Positions 1 through 11,425 of a stretch of 64,000 nt of DNA are shown piece by piece (position 1 is the first letter of the stretch; the number at the start of each line of letters is the position of its first letter). Source of the stretch: Ophiura sarsii (taxonomy: Eukaryota > Echinodermata > Ophiuroidea > Amphilepidida > Ophiuridae); assembly GCA_035610835.1 (NCBI GenBank), contig CM069447.1:20385259-20449258 (forward strand). The letters are read 5' to 3'. Both the position numbers and the translations under genes were made by a program. Under the pieces are notes generated by a model. The model did no database searches, was not told where the DNA came from, and worked only from the letters and a program-made list of their open reading frames with translations.

Positions 1-116
1 GAGATTGACTACAGTTCTCTTTTGTCAATTTCAATGGTACAAAGATCAGGAAAGATTGTAGGTTACGCTATTGTTCCTTATTTGCCAACTACCTTTTCTA
101 TTATATAAGCCAGTTT

Positions 117-342
117 TAATACTTTCCACGTGGCAGGCGTCTGCAGACGACATTCTAAAATGTCTCAAACTGTTGTCAAAATTGTTAAATTTCATAACCG
201 TACTTGGAATCACCATGTGAAATGCATTGAAATAAGCTACAAACATGCTTCGTATTGGTTCAGTAATCCTTGAGATAGATTGGGAAAGATTTCTGAAAAT
301 CTGTTTTTATATGGTAAAACCAATAGTCGCGTGGAAAGTGTT
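117..342. mobile_element. MITE, CACTTTCCACG family, copy a
   Basis: A segment of about 225 bp has terminal inverted repeats: the left end reads TTAATACTTTCCACGTGGC and the right end GTCGCGTGGAAAGTGTTA. The same ends bound copies at 15094-15316, 20786-21018 and, degenerate, 11695-11892 and 44219-44462. TTA or TTAA at the borders suggests the target site. The family is inferred non-autonomous. Confidence 0.7.
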
Positions 343-1778
343 ACGCAATATTCCGCAATTGTATAGCTTTGAATCTCAGCTACAAGTGCATTGTACATTG
401 ATATCAGTACTGGGTGTTCAGTGAAAACCAAATGTCCATTTAGTGTGAATTTCTGTGAAATAAGGTCAAATATAACCGGTCTAAATTTCAGATATCTCTT
501 TCACAGACTGCAAACAATAGAAATGGCTAATTTGATATTAAATTGCATTTTGATTATCCAGATCCAGGTCAACCCTATCAGAAATACTGCAAAAGTAGTT
601 TGTTTTTGAACTGAGATATATCAATCACAGGACTAACTGAAGGGGATTCAAGTCTCTTCACGAATTGATTTTCTGTACGGTTGACTATCTGATTGGCTAT
701 TCTGAAGGTTGCACACAAAGAAACTCATAAAGTGACAATCATTCTAAAGATTTAACATAAGAGGCATCACCGTGGCATACATTTTACATGTGACCGATTA
801 GAAATATTCCAGTATGCTAAAAGCATAGTAATACATTGGAGTTCATATTATGCTATCTGCAAGTACAAAACCTTTAACTCTTGCAATATGATCGTTCCAT
901 ATTATATTTAGATATAATCCAACAATAATTCCATTTTCTGTGTTGAAATCGTGCTCTTAGTCTTACATCTGTCGATACAATACAGAGAAAAACAGCAAAA
1001 ACATGATTGTATACATTTTAAGGGTAATTTTCCATTTTCGCTGTCCAAAATCTCTCTCGTCTTGACCACATCACACCACAGGTGAAACAGATATTTTATT
1101 TGTATTGTGAAACATTGTAAGACTTAAAGGCATACCCTGGAAAAGATCACAGGTGGGTATGCCGACTATAGTTTTATGTCTAAACTCAACATTATAGACA
1201 TGATAGAGGCGACCGTCGTAGCGGGTGCGCCAAAAAGTGGCTCAATAAGTTGTAAAATAAGTTTTTAACATTAACAATTTCTGAGGCCCATGAGATATAA
1301 AGGTTTGATTGTATAACTCAAAATAATACACATTGATCAACTTTCAAACATGGTAAACACGTGCTCATTCTTCAGATTCCATTCATGTGGGTTTTTGCAA
1401 AAGAAATTGTCAAAACTTTAGTGTTATGCTAACATTACATAAATGAAACGTATTCCAAGGTGTTCAGAGAACATTTAAGTCAAATGCGCAAAATTGTCTG
1501 TTTCCAATTTGGTGCATTTATTCATACACAGGCTGTCACAAAATGATATATACCCATCGATGCCCAAATTTCAAATACCAGGGTTTGAGTAAAACTAAGA
1601 ATGTATCGCCATTTTATATGTTCATTCTGTTTTGAGACAAAATCGCAACTTAACCGTGGACTAACTACACACCGTTGCTTCAATTGCTTGACAAATCTAC
1701 CACTGTTTATTATATGGAAGTGACTATACGACCTATCATCGGGTAGCCAATTGCTTCACCAGACTATACAACCTATGG

Positions 1779-2207
1779 TGCCAGACCAGTGGCGTAACAG
1801 CCGGGGGGCAGTGCCCCCCTGAAGGTGCTCAGCAGGAAATTCAAACCTACCCACCAGGAAAAATGGGGGGAAGGGAAAAGAGGAAAAGAAGGGGGAAAGG
1901 GAAAGAAAAGAGAGAGAGAAAGGAAAAAGGGAGGGAAAAAAAAGGAAAAGGAGAAAAAAGGGGAAAGGAAGAAAAGAAGAAAGGGAAAGAAAGAAAGAAA
2001 GAAAATTTCGCAGTACAAAAAGGCACAACAGTCAACAAATTGTTTATGACCCTACCCCCCCCCCCCCCCCCCCCGCCCCCTCCCCCAATTTTTTTGTTTG
2101 GGGGGCAACCTTTTACGAAAAATTCCGGGACGGAATTATTCTAACCAGGAATTTGTTTGGCTGTGCCCCCCCTGACAACCAACCTCTGTTACGCCCCTGT
2201 GCCAGAC
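1779..2207. mobile_element. hAT-like MITE with perfect 8-bp TSD
   Basis: The element proper is 1787-2199 (413 bp). It starts CAGTGGCGTAACAG and ends CTGTTACGCCCCTG, which are hAT-type ends. It is flanked on both sides by the 8-bp duplication TGCCAGAC (1779-1786 and 2200-2207). The matching site in repeat copy 2 (near 17106) and in inverted copy 3 (near 37240) has no insertion, so this is an insertion with a readable empty site. The inside is a purine-rich tract (1862-2005) and a poly-C run; the ORFs across them are low-complexity artefacts. Confidence 0.92.
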
Positions 2208-2218
2208 TGTACAACCTA

Positions 2219-2314
2219 TGGTTAGGGTAAGGGTAATGGTTAGGTAGGGTTATGGTTATGGTAAGGGTAATGGTAAGGGTAAGGGTACGGGTAAGGGTTA
2301 GGGTTAGGGTTAGC
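2219..2314 (+). repeat. Interstitial telomere-like tract (TTAGGG/TAAGGG)
   Basis: Degenerate tandem hexamers of the TTAGGG type (TTAGGG, TAAGGG, TAATGG). The tract occupies the same position in all copies of repeat A, so it was spread as part of the repeat and is not the scar of a chromosome end at this place. Confidence 0.85.
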
Positions 2315-2889
2315 CTGATTTCGTATGACATATTCAATCTGGTCTTTATAACACCATCCCCAATGCGCAATCTCGTGTAACATGATGTTTATTGCGTGAA
2401 CTTGGCACCCGCGGGGACTATTAAAAGGACTAAATGAAAATTGTTCACACGTGCAAGTGATGTCATTTTTTTATACTGTAAGAAATTATGAAGAAATTTA
2501 GTTACGGTTAATATTTGTTCCCAAAATGTTGCTCAACGGCATGAATATTAATTTCAACATAGTATATAAAGTTGGGGGTAGTTAGTACGGGAAAAATAGG
2601 TTTAGCAATATACTCTCTCGTATATATTTCTAACAAAACGTCAACACAACGTTCTTTCACTTTCTGCGTTGCAAACTTGGTACAAAAATTATATTTGACC
2701 GAGTTTGCAGTGTTGCAACCAATTCGACAATATTGGAGATCGAAAGCAGCAGTGTGAAGTTAGCCGAGAGTGTTTGGACTTTAATTCACAGTGTCCATGT
2801 CGAATTTAAATTCCCAAATACAATATCCGTATAAAAACCCCAATAAGATCTGTTAACAAATCCGACCTACCGACCCTACCTTTTGTTGG

Positions 2890-2947
2890 CCTTAGGGTTA
2901 GGGTAAGAGTTAGAGTTAGGTTGGGGTTAGGATTAGGGTAAGGGTTG
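2890..2947 (+). repeat. Second telomere-like tract of repeat A copy 1
   Basis: A shorter run of TTAGGG-like hexamers about 600 bp downstream of the first. It is matched at 18091-18145 and, inverted, at 36284-36333. Confidence 0.8.
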
Positions 2948-3469
2948 CTACCAGATCATCGGCTGTATAGCTTTTCACGAAATAGCTGCACGGTCATCTG
3001 TATATAGCTTTTGCCTATAGCAGCTTGGATTATATTATATTGAGATAAAATTCAAACATCCATTTCGAGCCGCGAAATCCGTGAACCGTCCTGGCTAGTT
3101 TTAAAAATATTACTCAGACACTACAAATGGTGGTGTATAAACATTATTTCAATAATAATAATACAGGCACATTGATTTGTATTACATAACGGCTGGCATT
3201 TATTTTACAAGTTTAGCTCAATCGATAATAACACACAACGAGTTTCTATTGTATTGGCCTGTTGCATAGGAGTAGGACAGTGCGTGGTATACAGCGGTAC
3301 ATGTCACCTTTCATGATGCCATGCACACTAAACAGTCAGTGGAAAATTAAAATGAAATCGTAAATAATTCCACATTCCAAAATAAACTGGAACAATAATG
3401 AATAATTATACGAAATGATATCGAAAACTAATAAAAAAAAAAATTATAAACGATTAAAATAAAATGTCA

Positions 3470-3540
3470 AGCCGTGATAGGATTCGAACCCACGACCTCC
3501 GGCTTACTAGTCCAATGCTCTACCGCTGAGCCAACTATGC
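3470..3540 (-). tRNA. tRNA-Thr(AGT)-like sequence, probable pseudogene
   Basis: On the minus strand the sequence has a tRNA-like A box (TGGCTCAGCGG) and a strong B box (GGTTCGAATCC). It has a D stem GCTC/GAGC and a 7-base anticodon loop CTAGTAA, which gives anticodon AGT. The anticodon and T stems pair with some G-U pairs. The 7-base acceptor arms do not pair, so a functional tRNA is unlikely. It lies inside repeat A and is matched at 18675-18745 and 35670-35740. A SINE-like head or a captured tRNA gene are both possible. Confidence 0.5.
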
Positions 3541-3665
3541 GCTATGTGAACATATTAACAAACAAAAAATAATATCGTTCAACATACCACTCTTCTCTAA
3601 ATTAGATGTTTAAAATGCTTTATATTTCTTAATCTTTGCAGTTTTAAGATTTTATATGAGATATC

Positions 3666-4450
3666 ATTGCCCATGCCCTCCTCGTAGGGCCACTATCACT
3701 ATCCAGGGAAATACTATACTAAGATAGAATATAGAAACACTGAGTCAGCCATCCTAGCCGAGTCAAAAGAGTGGCCCTCCAGTTTTGGACAAATGTGTAC
3801 CGAGAATCCGGCACTAGACCACAATGCAACATGATACCCCGATGACATCATGCACACACTGGCCAATAGCCACTGAGCACAATAATTGTATTGACTAGGT
3901 CTACAACAGGCATTCTCAAATGGTGGCGCGCGCGCCACTTGTGGCGAATCACGGCGCGCATCAAGGCATCCTAAGTGGCGCGAGAGTGGTTAATTAAAAC
4001 TTGTTTAAATAAATCATATTATGATATAGCCAGATTTCATAGGCCTATGCAAGTGATGAAATGTAGAACATTTTAATCTCAGATCTGTGATTTAATAATA
4101 TTATGATTATCTTTGGACCGATATTTGGAGGGCTTTAATTTTCTGAACTGTAGTGAACAATTTGCTATTTATAAATTATATGTTTTTTTAAATGAATGAA
4201 AATTCTAACCTAAATGTGTTAAACAATGGATATGGTTTAAAATGTGTCTATATAATAACATTTATTATTTAATTATCAAAATAAAATTACACCAACATTT
4301 AGGCCTACTATTGAATTATTGTCATTTATTCATTTAATAATTACTGGTAATTTACTTTAGATTGATGTATTTTATTTCCAGTTAACCATTTAGGCTATTT
4401 GTTCTGATAGATGTCCAGCTCCAGTTTCAGCCCTTCTTGATTGTAATCTT
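3666..4450. other. Non-coding stretch with GC palindrome
   Basis: No gene is supported. At 3923-3936 there is a GGCGCGCGCGCC palindrome inside a GC-rich segment (3915-3985) that stands out from AT-rich surroundings. The words ATTCTCAAATGGTGGCGCGCG resemble ends of hAT (Charlie-type) elements, but no matching right end was found. Confidence 0.4.
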
Positions 4451-4454
4451 GATA

Positions 4455-4689
4455 TACACTGAGCCAAAAAAGAAACTTATATAAAAAAGAAACTTATACA
4501 ATTTTAACAGATCACCAAATAAAATTCTGTGCATGAAAATGTACCAAATTTGGATACAATATTACTGCAATGTATTGCTTTAAATGGCAGTCAATAACCA
4601 ATTGTTTGCTTCAATGACACAAGAGAAATGCGCACTGACCCTATGGTGATCTGTTAAGATTTTATAAGTTTCTTTTTTGGCTCAGTGTA
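4455..4689. mobile_element. Tc1/mariner-type MITE with TA target sites
   Basis: The element is 4457-4687 (231 bp). Its ends are CACTGAGCCAAAAAAG and the reverse complement CTTTTTTGGCTCAGTG, and each is followed inward by further matching sequence to about 50 bp. TA dinucleotides at 4455-4456 and 4688-4689 are the expected mariner target-site duplication. The left arm has a small internal duplication of AAAAAAGAAACTTAT. There is no coding capacity. Confidence 0.85.
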
Positions 4690-4927
4690 TATGTATTAGG
4701 CCTATAATACCTCGAAAGGGCCCTACATGAAATTATACCACCAAAAATAAAAAATAATTGACAACAAATAGAGCTTAAGATTCACTCAAAACCAGGTCCC
4801 CAAGCCTTAAACATAATCCAGATTCTTTTATCCTGAAGTTATAGTATTGATAACATGTATTAATTTATAACTTGTGTGGGCTTTTTGTATTTTCTGTTGT
4901 TTACTGTTGTAAATGTTTGTACGTTAG

Positions 4928-5419
4928 GAATCCACACCACCAAATGGTTTCCCTATGCGTTTACATGTAAAATGGTAGTTACAAAAAGCCCATTTTCTCG
5001 CTTATAAAGCGACTGGAATTTTCAATTTGACATTTTCCTTAAATTTCATGATATATTTGATCATTTAATCAAAACAAATATATATGGTATCCCCGAAAGT
5101 TCTGAGCAATAAGACCCCAAAGTTGGACAGTTGGTGTAGCGCCCTCATTTATCAGAAAAAGTTGAGAAATGTTGCCAGATCATTTACAATCAAAATACAT
5201 CCAAAAAACCTACAAAATGCATTGAAAATATGTCTTTTTCCACTGTGGTATTAGGTAGTAGTCCTAAAATCAGGATTAAACTACAACTTTAATCATTTGG
5301 GAGCAATAAGTACCATTTCTGATTAATTCTATAATCAATGGGCCACAGGATGAAAGCTAAGAAAAAACTTTTGATTGTCGTCTCTACAAGGACTGAAAGT
5401 ATTTACTGGTGTGGAATCT
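4928..5419. repeat. 492-bp repeat, copy 1
   Basis: By eye this is identical to 6748-7239. Its own ends are inverted repeats of about 18 bp (GAATCCACACCA at left, TGGTGTGGAATC at right). That favours a non-autonomous DNA transposon present twice over a pair of retroviral-type LTRs. There is no ORF and no clear target-site duplication. Confidence 0.8.
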
Positions 5420-6747
5420 AAAGGGACAATTGTTTTAATTTTTATTGTTTTTACTTTCAATTTCAATCCTCATAATAATATAAAAGCTATTCTTTTGCAA
5501 AAACAATGAGCTACACATGATTTTTTTACCATTTTAAATCAGAGCCAATCTTGGCCTACCCCTAAAACATGTACTATCTACTGAAGACAGCAAAATGTCA
5601 AAATATAACCTTGCCTTTTTGGGTCACACCAATTAATATTTTAGGACTGAATGTGGAAAGAAGAAGTAACAGTGTCCATTTTAGTCATTATAATGTTAAT
5701 TTACATCTTTTCACCTGCTTTTGTAATTTTTACAGCAAAGTGGAGCACTCTGTTCTAAGTTTACTGTGAAATACCATGAAATATGATTAGGTTGGATATT
5801 TGGCTTGCCCTACATGCAAATTATGCTGAATCACATAAAACCTGATCATGTGAATTGATCTAATCAATGTATTTTTAAACACTTTTTGATCATGGATACT
5901 GAAACCCTCTAGACCCCTTAATTTTAAAAAAAACTTTTTTATTTTTTATTTTTTATTTTTTTATACAGGGGGGGGGGGGCATGCTGATTTGATCGGGGGA
6001 TAATTTATGACTGGCAAATGAATCTATTAGATGTAGCAATTGCAAAAATAGGTCCCTAATTTGCACACATAACACTAGGCTAGTAGAATTCAAAGTAAGC
6101 TTCAAAATCCAATAGCTAGGCAATGTATCCTTCCCACACTGTTGAATTTTGAAGCTTTATCAATTCAACTAGCCGATATTGTATGCTTTGATTCAGCACA
6201 AAACTAACCTGAGTCATTAAATAGCTGCTTCAAGGTAGACTGGACCTCCGGTCTCTGGCATAGCCTAGGGATCTAGACTAATCTTTTTAAGACTGATTTC
6301 AACATAAAAAAAGACACCACCTTAATCTTAATTTCACTTTCCACTAACTCTCAGATTGACCTTGTTTGCAAGGCGAGTATACTTCAAGGCAGCTATTTAT
6401 TATAATTTGAGCTTCTAATATGACCGTAACATAGGAGGTGAATGGCATGATGTAGTAAGCTTATCAATGATTTCACTTTTTTTACACTGTTGCCGATGAT
6501 GACAAGACTGTCGAATTCGGTGAGCTATTTTTTCATCGAGTAATTTGCCTGTATAATTTTCTTATGAAATCGAATATTTTGCCCTATCTTACCATTGTTT
6601 AGTAGTGGAAATGTCAAATTGAACCCGATCGCAGTGAATTTCAAGCAAATTGAACTTTTGTGGTAGAAGACTCATTCAAAATATCATCAAAACAGCCGAT
6701 ATTAAGCAGGCGATATCATAACACTCCAGCAAAGACCAGTATCTTCA
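5420..6747. other. Spacer between the 492-bp repeats, no gene seen
   Basis: 1.33 kb of AT-rich sequence without a recognisable reading frame, primer-binding site or polypurine tract. It includes a T-rich tract followed by a poly-G run near 5925-5980. Confidence 0.5.
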
Positions 6748-7239
6748 GAATCCACACCACCAAATGGTTTCCCTATGCGTTTACATGTAAAATGGTAGTT
6801 ACAAAAAGCCCATTTTCTCGCTTATAAAGCGACTGGAATTTTCAATTTGACATTTTCCTTAAATTTCATGATATATTTGATCATTTAATCAAAACAAATA
6901 TATATGGTATCCCCGAAAGTTCTGAGCAATAAGACCCCAAAGTTGGACAGTTGGTGTAGCGCCCTCATTTATCAGAAAAAGTTGAGAAATGTTGCCAGAT
7001 CATTTACAATCAAAATACATCCAAAAAACCTACAAAATGCATTGAAAATATGTCTTTTTCCACTGTGGTATTAGGTAGTAGTCCTAAAATCAGGATTAAA
7101 CTACAACTTTAATCATTTGGGAGCAATAAGTACCATTTCTGATTAATTCTATAATCAATGGGCCACAGGATGAAAGCTAAGAAAAAACTTTTGATTGTCG
7201 TCTCTACAAGGACTGAAAGTATTTACTGGTGTGGAATCT
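6748..7239. repeat. 492-bp repeat, copy 2
   Basis: The second copy of the 492-bp repeat, same orientation, 1820 bp downstream of the first. I saw no difference between the copies, which implies a recent duplication or transposition. The flanks of the two copies differ. Confidence 0.8.
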
Positions 7240-7240
7240 T

Positions 7241-7750
7241 AGGGGTCGTCCATAATTTTCGCCATTTTCAGTTACGTACAAAGCGTACGTAACAGGGGGG
7301 AGGGGTTGAAATATACCCCAACCGTACGTAACTTAAATGGCGATTTTGAGAGGCGGGATTTTTGTTTAAAGTACAAAATAAAAGAATATATCAATAATAA
7401 AAAAATTAAAAATATAGGCCTAATAGGTTTTTTTAAAAATAAAAGTTCACAAAAACATTCGTGTGTAGCGGGATTTTTTTTGTTTTGCTACACAAATTGT
7501 CTTTTTACACCTCTTGCCTTTTAAAAAACTTTTTTTTTCCACCCAGGCGTTATACTATGGCCACACTTTTTTGACCCCCCGCCCTTTATTTACCAAAAAC
7601 TTTTTGATCCCCCCTTTGGGCAATTTGAAACTTTTAGACCCCCACAGTTTGGGGGGGGGGGGGGGGGTGGGGGGGGGGGTGGGGGGGTGGGGGGGTGGGG
7701 GGGGGGGGGGGGGGGGGGGGGGGTGGGGGGGGGGGGGGCTTGTAAAGTAT
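7241..7750. repeat. One-ended repeat with an 88-bp G-rich tract
   Basis: Begins with AGGGGTCGTCCATAATTTTC, which looks like a repeat terminus, but no matching right end was found. At 7651-7738 the strand is almost pure G, with a few T interruptions. It has strong G-quadruplex potential and is a likely spot for assembly error. The glycine-rich ORF across it is an artefact. Confidence 0.6.
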
Positions 7751-8671
7751 CCGTGATCTGGAAGTTGGTCTAATTAACTTGTAATGACTCCGAATGATTT
7801 ATTATGCATTTTCTACCAATGAAATAAATTAGGCCACTGATAACAACAAGCGATGATTGGGATCAAACATTAATTAATATCATTCATAGGCCTATAATCA
7901 TGATAATAGTATTGATGAAATCAAATACAGAATTTAATATTAAATCCTTATTCCAAACATACATTAGCTATCAGCAGCCAGCAGATGACTCCAAGCATGA
8001 CCTTGCATAGTGCTCTGGCGCGCGCGCGTGAGGTGTTGACAGTTCAGTCCCACATTGTTGATAAATGTGATGGTCCATATATGGAGTGTATCATTTATGT
8101 ATGATGTCATGTCGGTGACTGGCTCTTTACGCACAGTGGGGGGTTAGTTCCAAAACTGTAGGACTACTCCACGAGTTCGGTTCTCGGGTTTGTCGGTTCT
8201 CGGATGGGGAGCATTTTTTCTAGTATTAGTATAGATAGAGTAGTCCTAAAGGTAGGACTATGCTCTATTGGTCTTCCACGGGACAGTGAAATCATTTTAC
8301 AGATGCACCATTTATGCACATGTATGTATCTTCCGTCTTTCTACGCTCGTGTGCATACGCCAGCCCCTTGAGTAAATAGGTGTGTGCGTTTATGCGTTGC
8401 AAGTAGTAGAATACGCAGTTACGTGACTGTCTCGTGATGGATAAATAGACTATAGAGTGTGTGCTCAGCAGTGATAATTTGTGTGAAATGAATCACACCT
8501 CACCATTCATCCAAACAAAAGTTTCGATAGCAGTGTACAATACAAATCATTGACATCCCATACAAAAAAACTTGTTACCGTTAGGTGTGGTTACTAAAAG
8601 TTACTAAAGTGTATCCACTCAATCTTATGAACGAGGCGTTGTTGGAGAGGAAATTTGCTCGTTTATATAAC

Positions 8672-8832
8672 TTAGATTGTTGATATTGGTTACTGATTTT
8701 AAATCAGCTAACATAAAAATACATGGTCTGGAACTTTTTGTGTTAGCTGTACACCTAGCACAAAAATTCCCTGACTAGGTGCTTTGTGTTGGCTAATTTA
8801 AAATAGATAATCGGTACTAAAAATCTAAGATA
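8672..8832. repeat. Imperfect hairpin
   Basis: The left arm (CTTAGATTGTTGATATTGG and on to AATCAGCTAACA) is mirrored by the right arm ending in GGTACTAAAAATCTAAG. The loop is centred near 8750 and also contains the inverted words TGTGTTAGCTG and CTAGCACA. Confidence 0.6.
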
Positions 8833-8871
8833 TACATAAAATGAGCATATTTCATCTCAGCAGTTTGATAC

Positions 8872-9224
8872 CTCATTCAAAAAGGATACTTTTAAAGTTA
8901 TGGCGATTTCAATGACCGCGCATAACAACAGCAAAGTCGCACTAGAAATGTTTTTGTATGGGATATCATTGATTGATGTGTGATTACGCAGTGATTTTTG
9001 AAAGCAAAAGATGTTTAATCTTCACAGCTAGTCACACTCCTTTATACCGCAATCTCTCCATACCCATTCATCCAGATATCTAGGTGGCTGGTTCAGATAG
9101 CACACAGTTATGACAGTAATCACACACAAATCAATGATATCCCATAGAAAACTATTTCTAGTGCAACTTTGCTGTAGTTACGCTCGGTCATTGAAATCAC
9201 CATAACTTTAAAGTATCCATTCGA
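8872..9224. repeat. Inverted repeat, arms about 110 bp
   Basis: 8872-8988 and 9118-9224 are inverted copies of one sequence at roughly 85-90 percent identity by eye. Shared cores include GATTTCAATGACCG and ATGGGATATCATTGAT. It lies inside the larger fold-back region and has no gene. Confidence 0.7.
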
Positions 9225-11375
9225 TATATCATCAATGGACAGCTGATGTGTTCCTTCTAATGATATTGCATTTGTAGTAATTGTCTGTTTCAGTGCTCTC
9301 ATCGACTTGCTTTAAAAATGTGGGGAGGTCTTGATCGAAATCGGACAAAATCACCACTAGTGTCCCCCTCAATAGTGCGGCCACTGACTGTGTCGTTTGT
9401 TCAATGAAGTGTTACTTTGAAAACGACAGTGTAAGGTGATGATTTATTGGCTTTGAGCATAAACTAGTATCCATTATGGCACACACAGATTGAGACCGCC
9501 CCATACATTCTCAAGCAAGTAGCCGATGAGCAATGAAGCGATTTCCATACATTTGGCATCACTGAAAGGATGAACACATCAGCTTTCCTTTGATATGTAA
9601 TACAATATGAATTTATCACGAAACACGCGACAAATTGAAGAAGAAAAAAAAAATCTGATTTTGTTTAGGAGTGTATAAACACTAACCAAATGGCATGTGG
9701 GTGTTGTGGTGGGTGTATTTATTGAAACCAATCACATTCGCCTTTCAATCACTTAATTTTCTTTTATTTTACACATATTTTTACTTATCACATAAATGGT
9801 TTGTGCACAATTCTGCCCCACTGAGAGTCGAACCTGGAATATGATTTGTCTCTTAAACCTTTAGCACAAGATGTTGCATGGTAGGGCAGGAGTTTTAATG
9901 CAATATCAACTTTTTACAGAATAATGCACAACTGTTTCGTGTATATACAGTAGAAAAAACCAGTGGCATACATGTAGGGGCAATGTGATGAAACAGCTTC
10001 AGCCAAAATATGCCCTTCTTATAATACAGAGCTTCCGGGGCCTTCCATCACTCGCTATTTTGGTTCACACTTATGTCTTATCCCCCCCCCCCCCCCATAT
10101 TTTTTTTGTTTACTAGCCCCTGTTTAAACCGGTGAAAAAGGTTTGAATTTGTTTTTAATCAGCTACATTTCGTATATTTTGGATATTTCCATATAGTTGC
10201 TTTTGATGTGTTCAGCTTTCCAATGACACTGCCAAATTTGTACCAATCACTTGTTTCAGTGCTAAAAATAGAGAAGGGCAATCGAGGAAGTTAATTGCAG
10301 GGAAATGTGTCATTTATTTGGCGTTTTAAATATTAAAGCTAAATCGAAAGAGTACCAAAAAGCAATACATTACTTTTGGTGTGCCATTTTGCTGGGGGAT
10401 GGGGTATTTAGTGGATATGAGGTCACTGGGATGTGCCGCCCAATAGGTCTCATTTCTCACCTGTCTGGTAAATGAATGACCCCTTTTCATATCCATTTTT
10501 TGGGGTAAATGCCGGAGGTAAATGTTTGGGTCTAAAATCCCTAAATTTGCTGTTTTCACAGAAATGTTAGCCAATTCTGTCAAATATGTAGTTAAATATA
10601 ATGGGTCCAGTCCTCCCCCGAAAATTAGTAAATATATGGGTCAATTTTTATTTTGCTGGCGGGACATCCCTACCGAACAGTATCCGACTAGCCCCCCCCC
10701 CCCCCCCCCGGGGGGATTTTGTAGCCACGAAATGTGTTGTATCTTTCCAATGACACCACATTTGTGTATCAATCACTTGTTTCAGTGCTAAGCCCCCCCC
10801 CACCCCCACTTACACCCTACCCAGTAACGCAACTGCGTATACTACTTATTGCAGCACATAACAAGCGTTGAAAGACGGAAGATACATAAGCGTGCGAAAA
10901 AGCTGCGGCTGTTAAGTTACGTCACTGTCCAGAGGATGTCATATAGGGTAAAGTCTCAGCTTGACAAAGTAGGGATGTCTCAATATTATTGTGCCACTAT
11001 AATCACTATTTTGTGCTCAAAAGTGAAAAGAGCATCACTCTTTAGTTGTCAATTGAACACTGCATGCAGCAGACGACATAGTTGTTCTTTTGAAAATGTT
11101 GAGTCCAAAAAAATGGTGATTGAACAGACCGCCCTACATTCTCAAACAAGTGGTTGAGCACTGAATCAAGTGATCGCTACAAATGTGGTGTCTTTGGAAA
11201 GACGAGCACATGAGCTTGTTTATCGATATGTAACACAATATAAATATATCAAAAAATACTCAAAACATTGAAACAATTTTCCGAGCTTTGTATGAGGATT
11301 TCTTAGATTGGGAACACTTTCATTCTTTTTTAAGGCTTACTATTTATGATTAATTTTGAAATATAATTCAGTTCT

Positions 11376-11425
11376 CTATTTCAAATCAATGTAGCTGTCT
11401 GTTGAATCGTCGCTTGTTGCAGAAT
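11376..11425 (-). CDS. Candidate terminal exon, acidic serine-rich tail
   Basis: On the minus strand a good acceptor (TATTTCCAG, AG at 11427-11426) is followed by an open stretch ending in a TAG stop at 11378-11376. The exon starts with two bases that complete a split codon. This is exactly the phase needed after the candidate exon at 12506-12589, which ends on one base. Joined, the short tail reads DSATSDDSTDSYIDLK then stop, an acidic serine/threonine-rich C-terminus ending in a tyrosine motif. There is no domain. Support is the phase and splice-site match only; the exon is short enough to arise by chance. Confidence 0.4.

Larger units (their letters stand above)
1..3665 (+). repeat. Repeat A, copy 1 (left end cut by window)
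   Basis: This stretch is closely matched, in the same order, by 14978-18850 and, inverted, by 35309-37544. It contains an internal MITE, a hAT-like insertion, two telomere-like tracts and a tRNA-like sequence near its right end. No long ORF is present; the short ORFs are not conserved between copies. Copy 1 lacks a segment of roughly 130 bp found in the other two copies just after the first telomere-like tract. The class of the parent element is not recognised. It has no reverse transcriptase or transposase, so it would have to be non-autonomous. Confidence 0.85.
8290..10930. repeat. Large degenerate fold-back region
   Basis: 8331-8432 reappears inverted at about 10820-10925; shared words include ATGTATCTTCCGTCTTT and ACGCAGTT. 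A second nested pair is 9485-9620 against about 10195-10280 and 10725-10790 (words around CTTTCCAATGACAC and CAATCACTTGTTTCAGTG), with a further related copy at 11110-11240. No ORF is conserved between the arms. Poly-C tracts occur at 10082-10097 and 10692-10710. A diverged inverted-repeat transposon or several nested MITEs would fit. Confidence 0.55.

Noticed and set aside
1756..2144. Several overlapping 60-93-codon frames, Lys/Glu-rich or Phe/Pro-rich
   Set aside because: They translate a purine-rich tract and a poly-C run inside a MITE; low complexity on both strands, not protein-coding.
4928..7239. LTR retrotransposon with 492-bp LTRs
   Set aside because: No TG...CA ends, primer-binding site, polypurine tract or gag/pol frame; the repeat ends are inverted repeats.
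7514..7756. Glycine-rich ORF
   Set aside because: It is the translation of the G tract.
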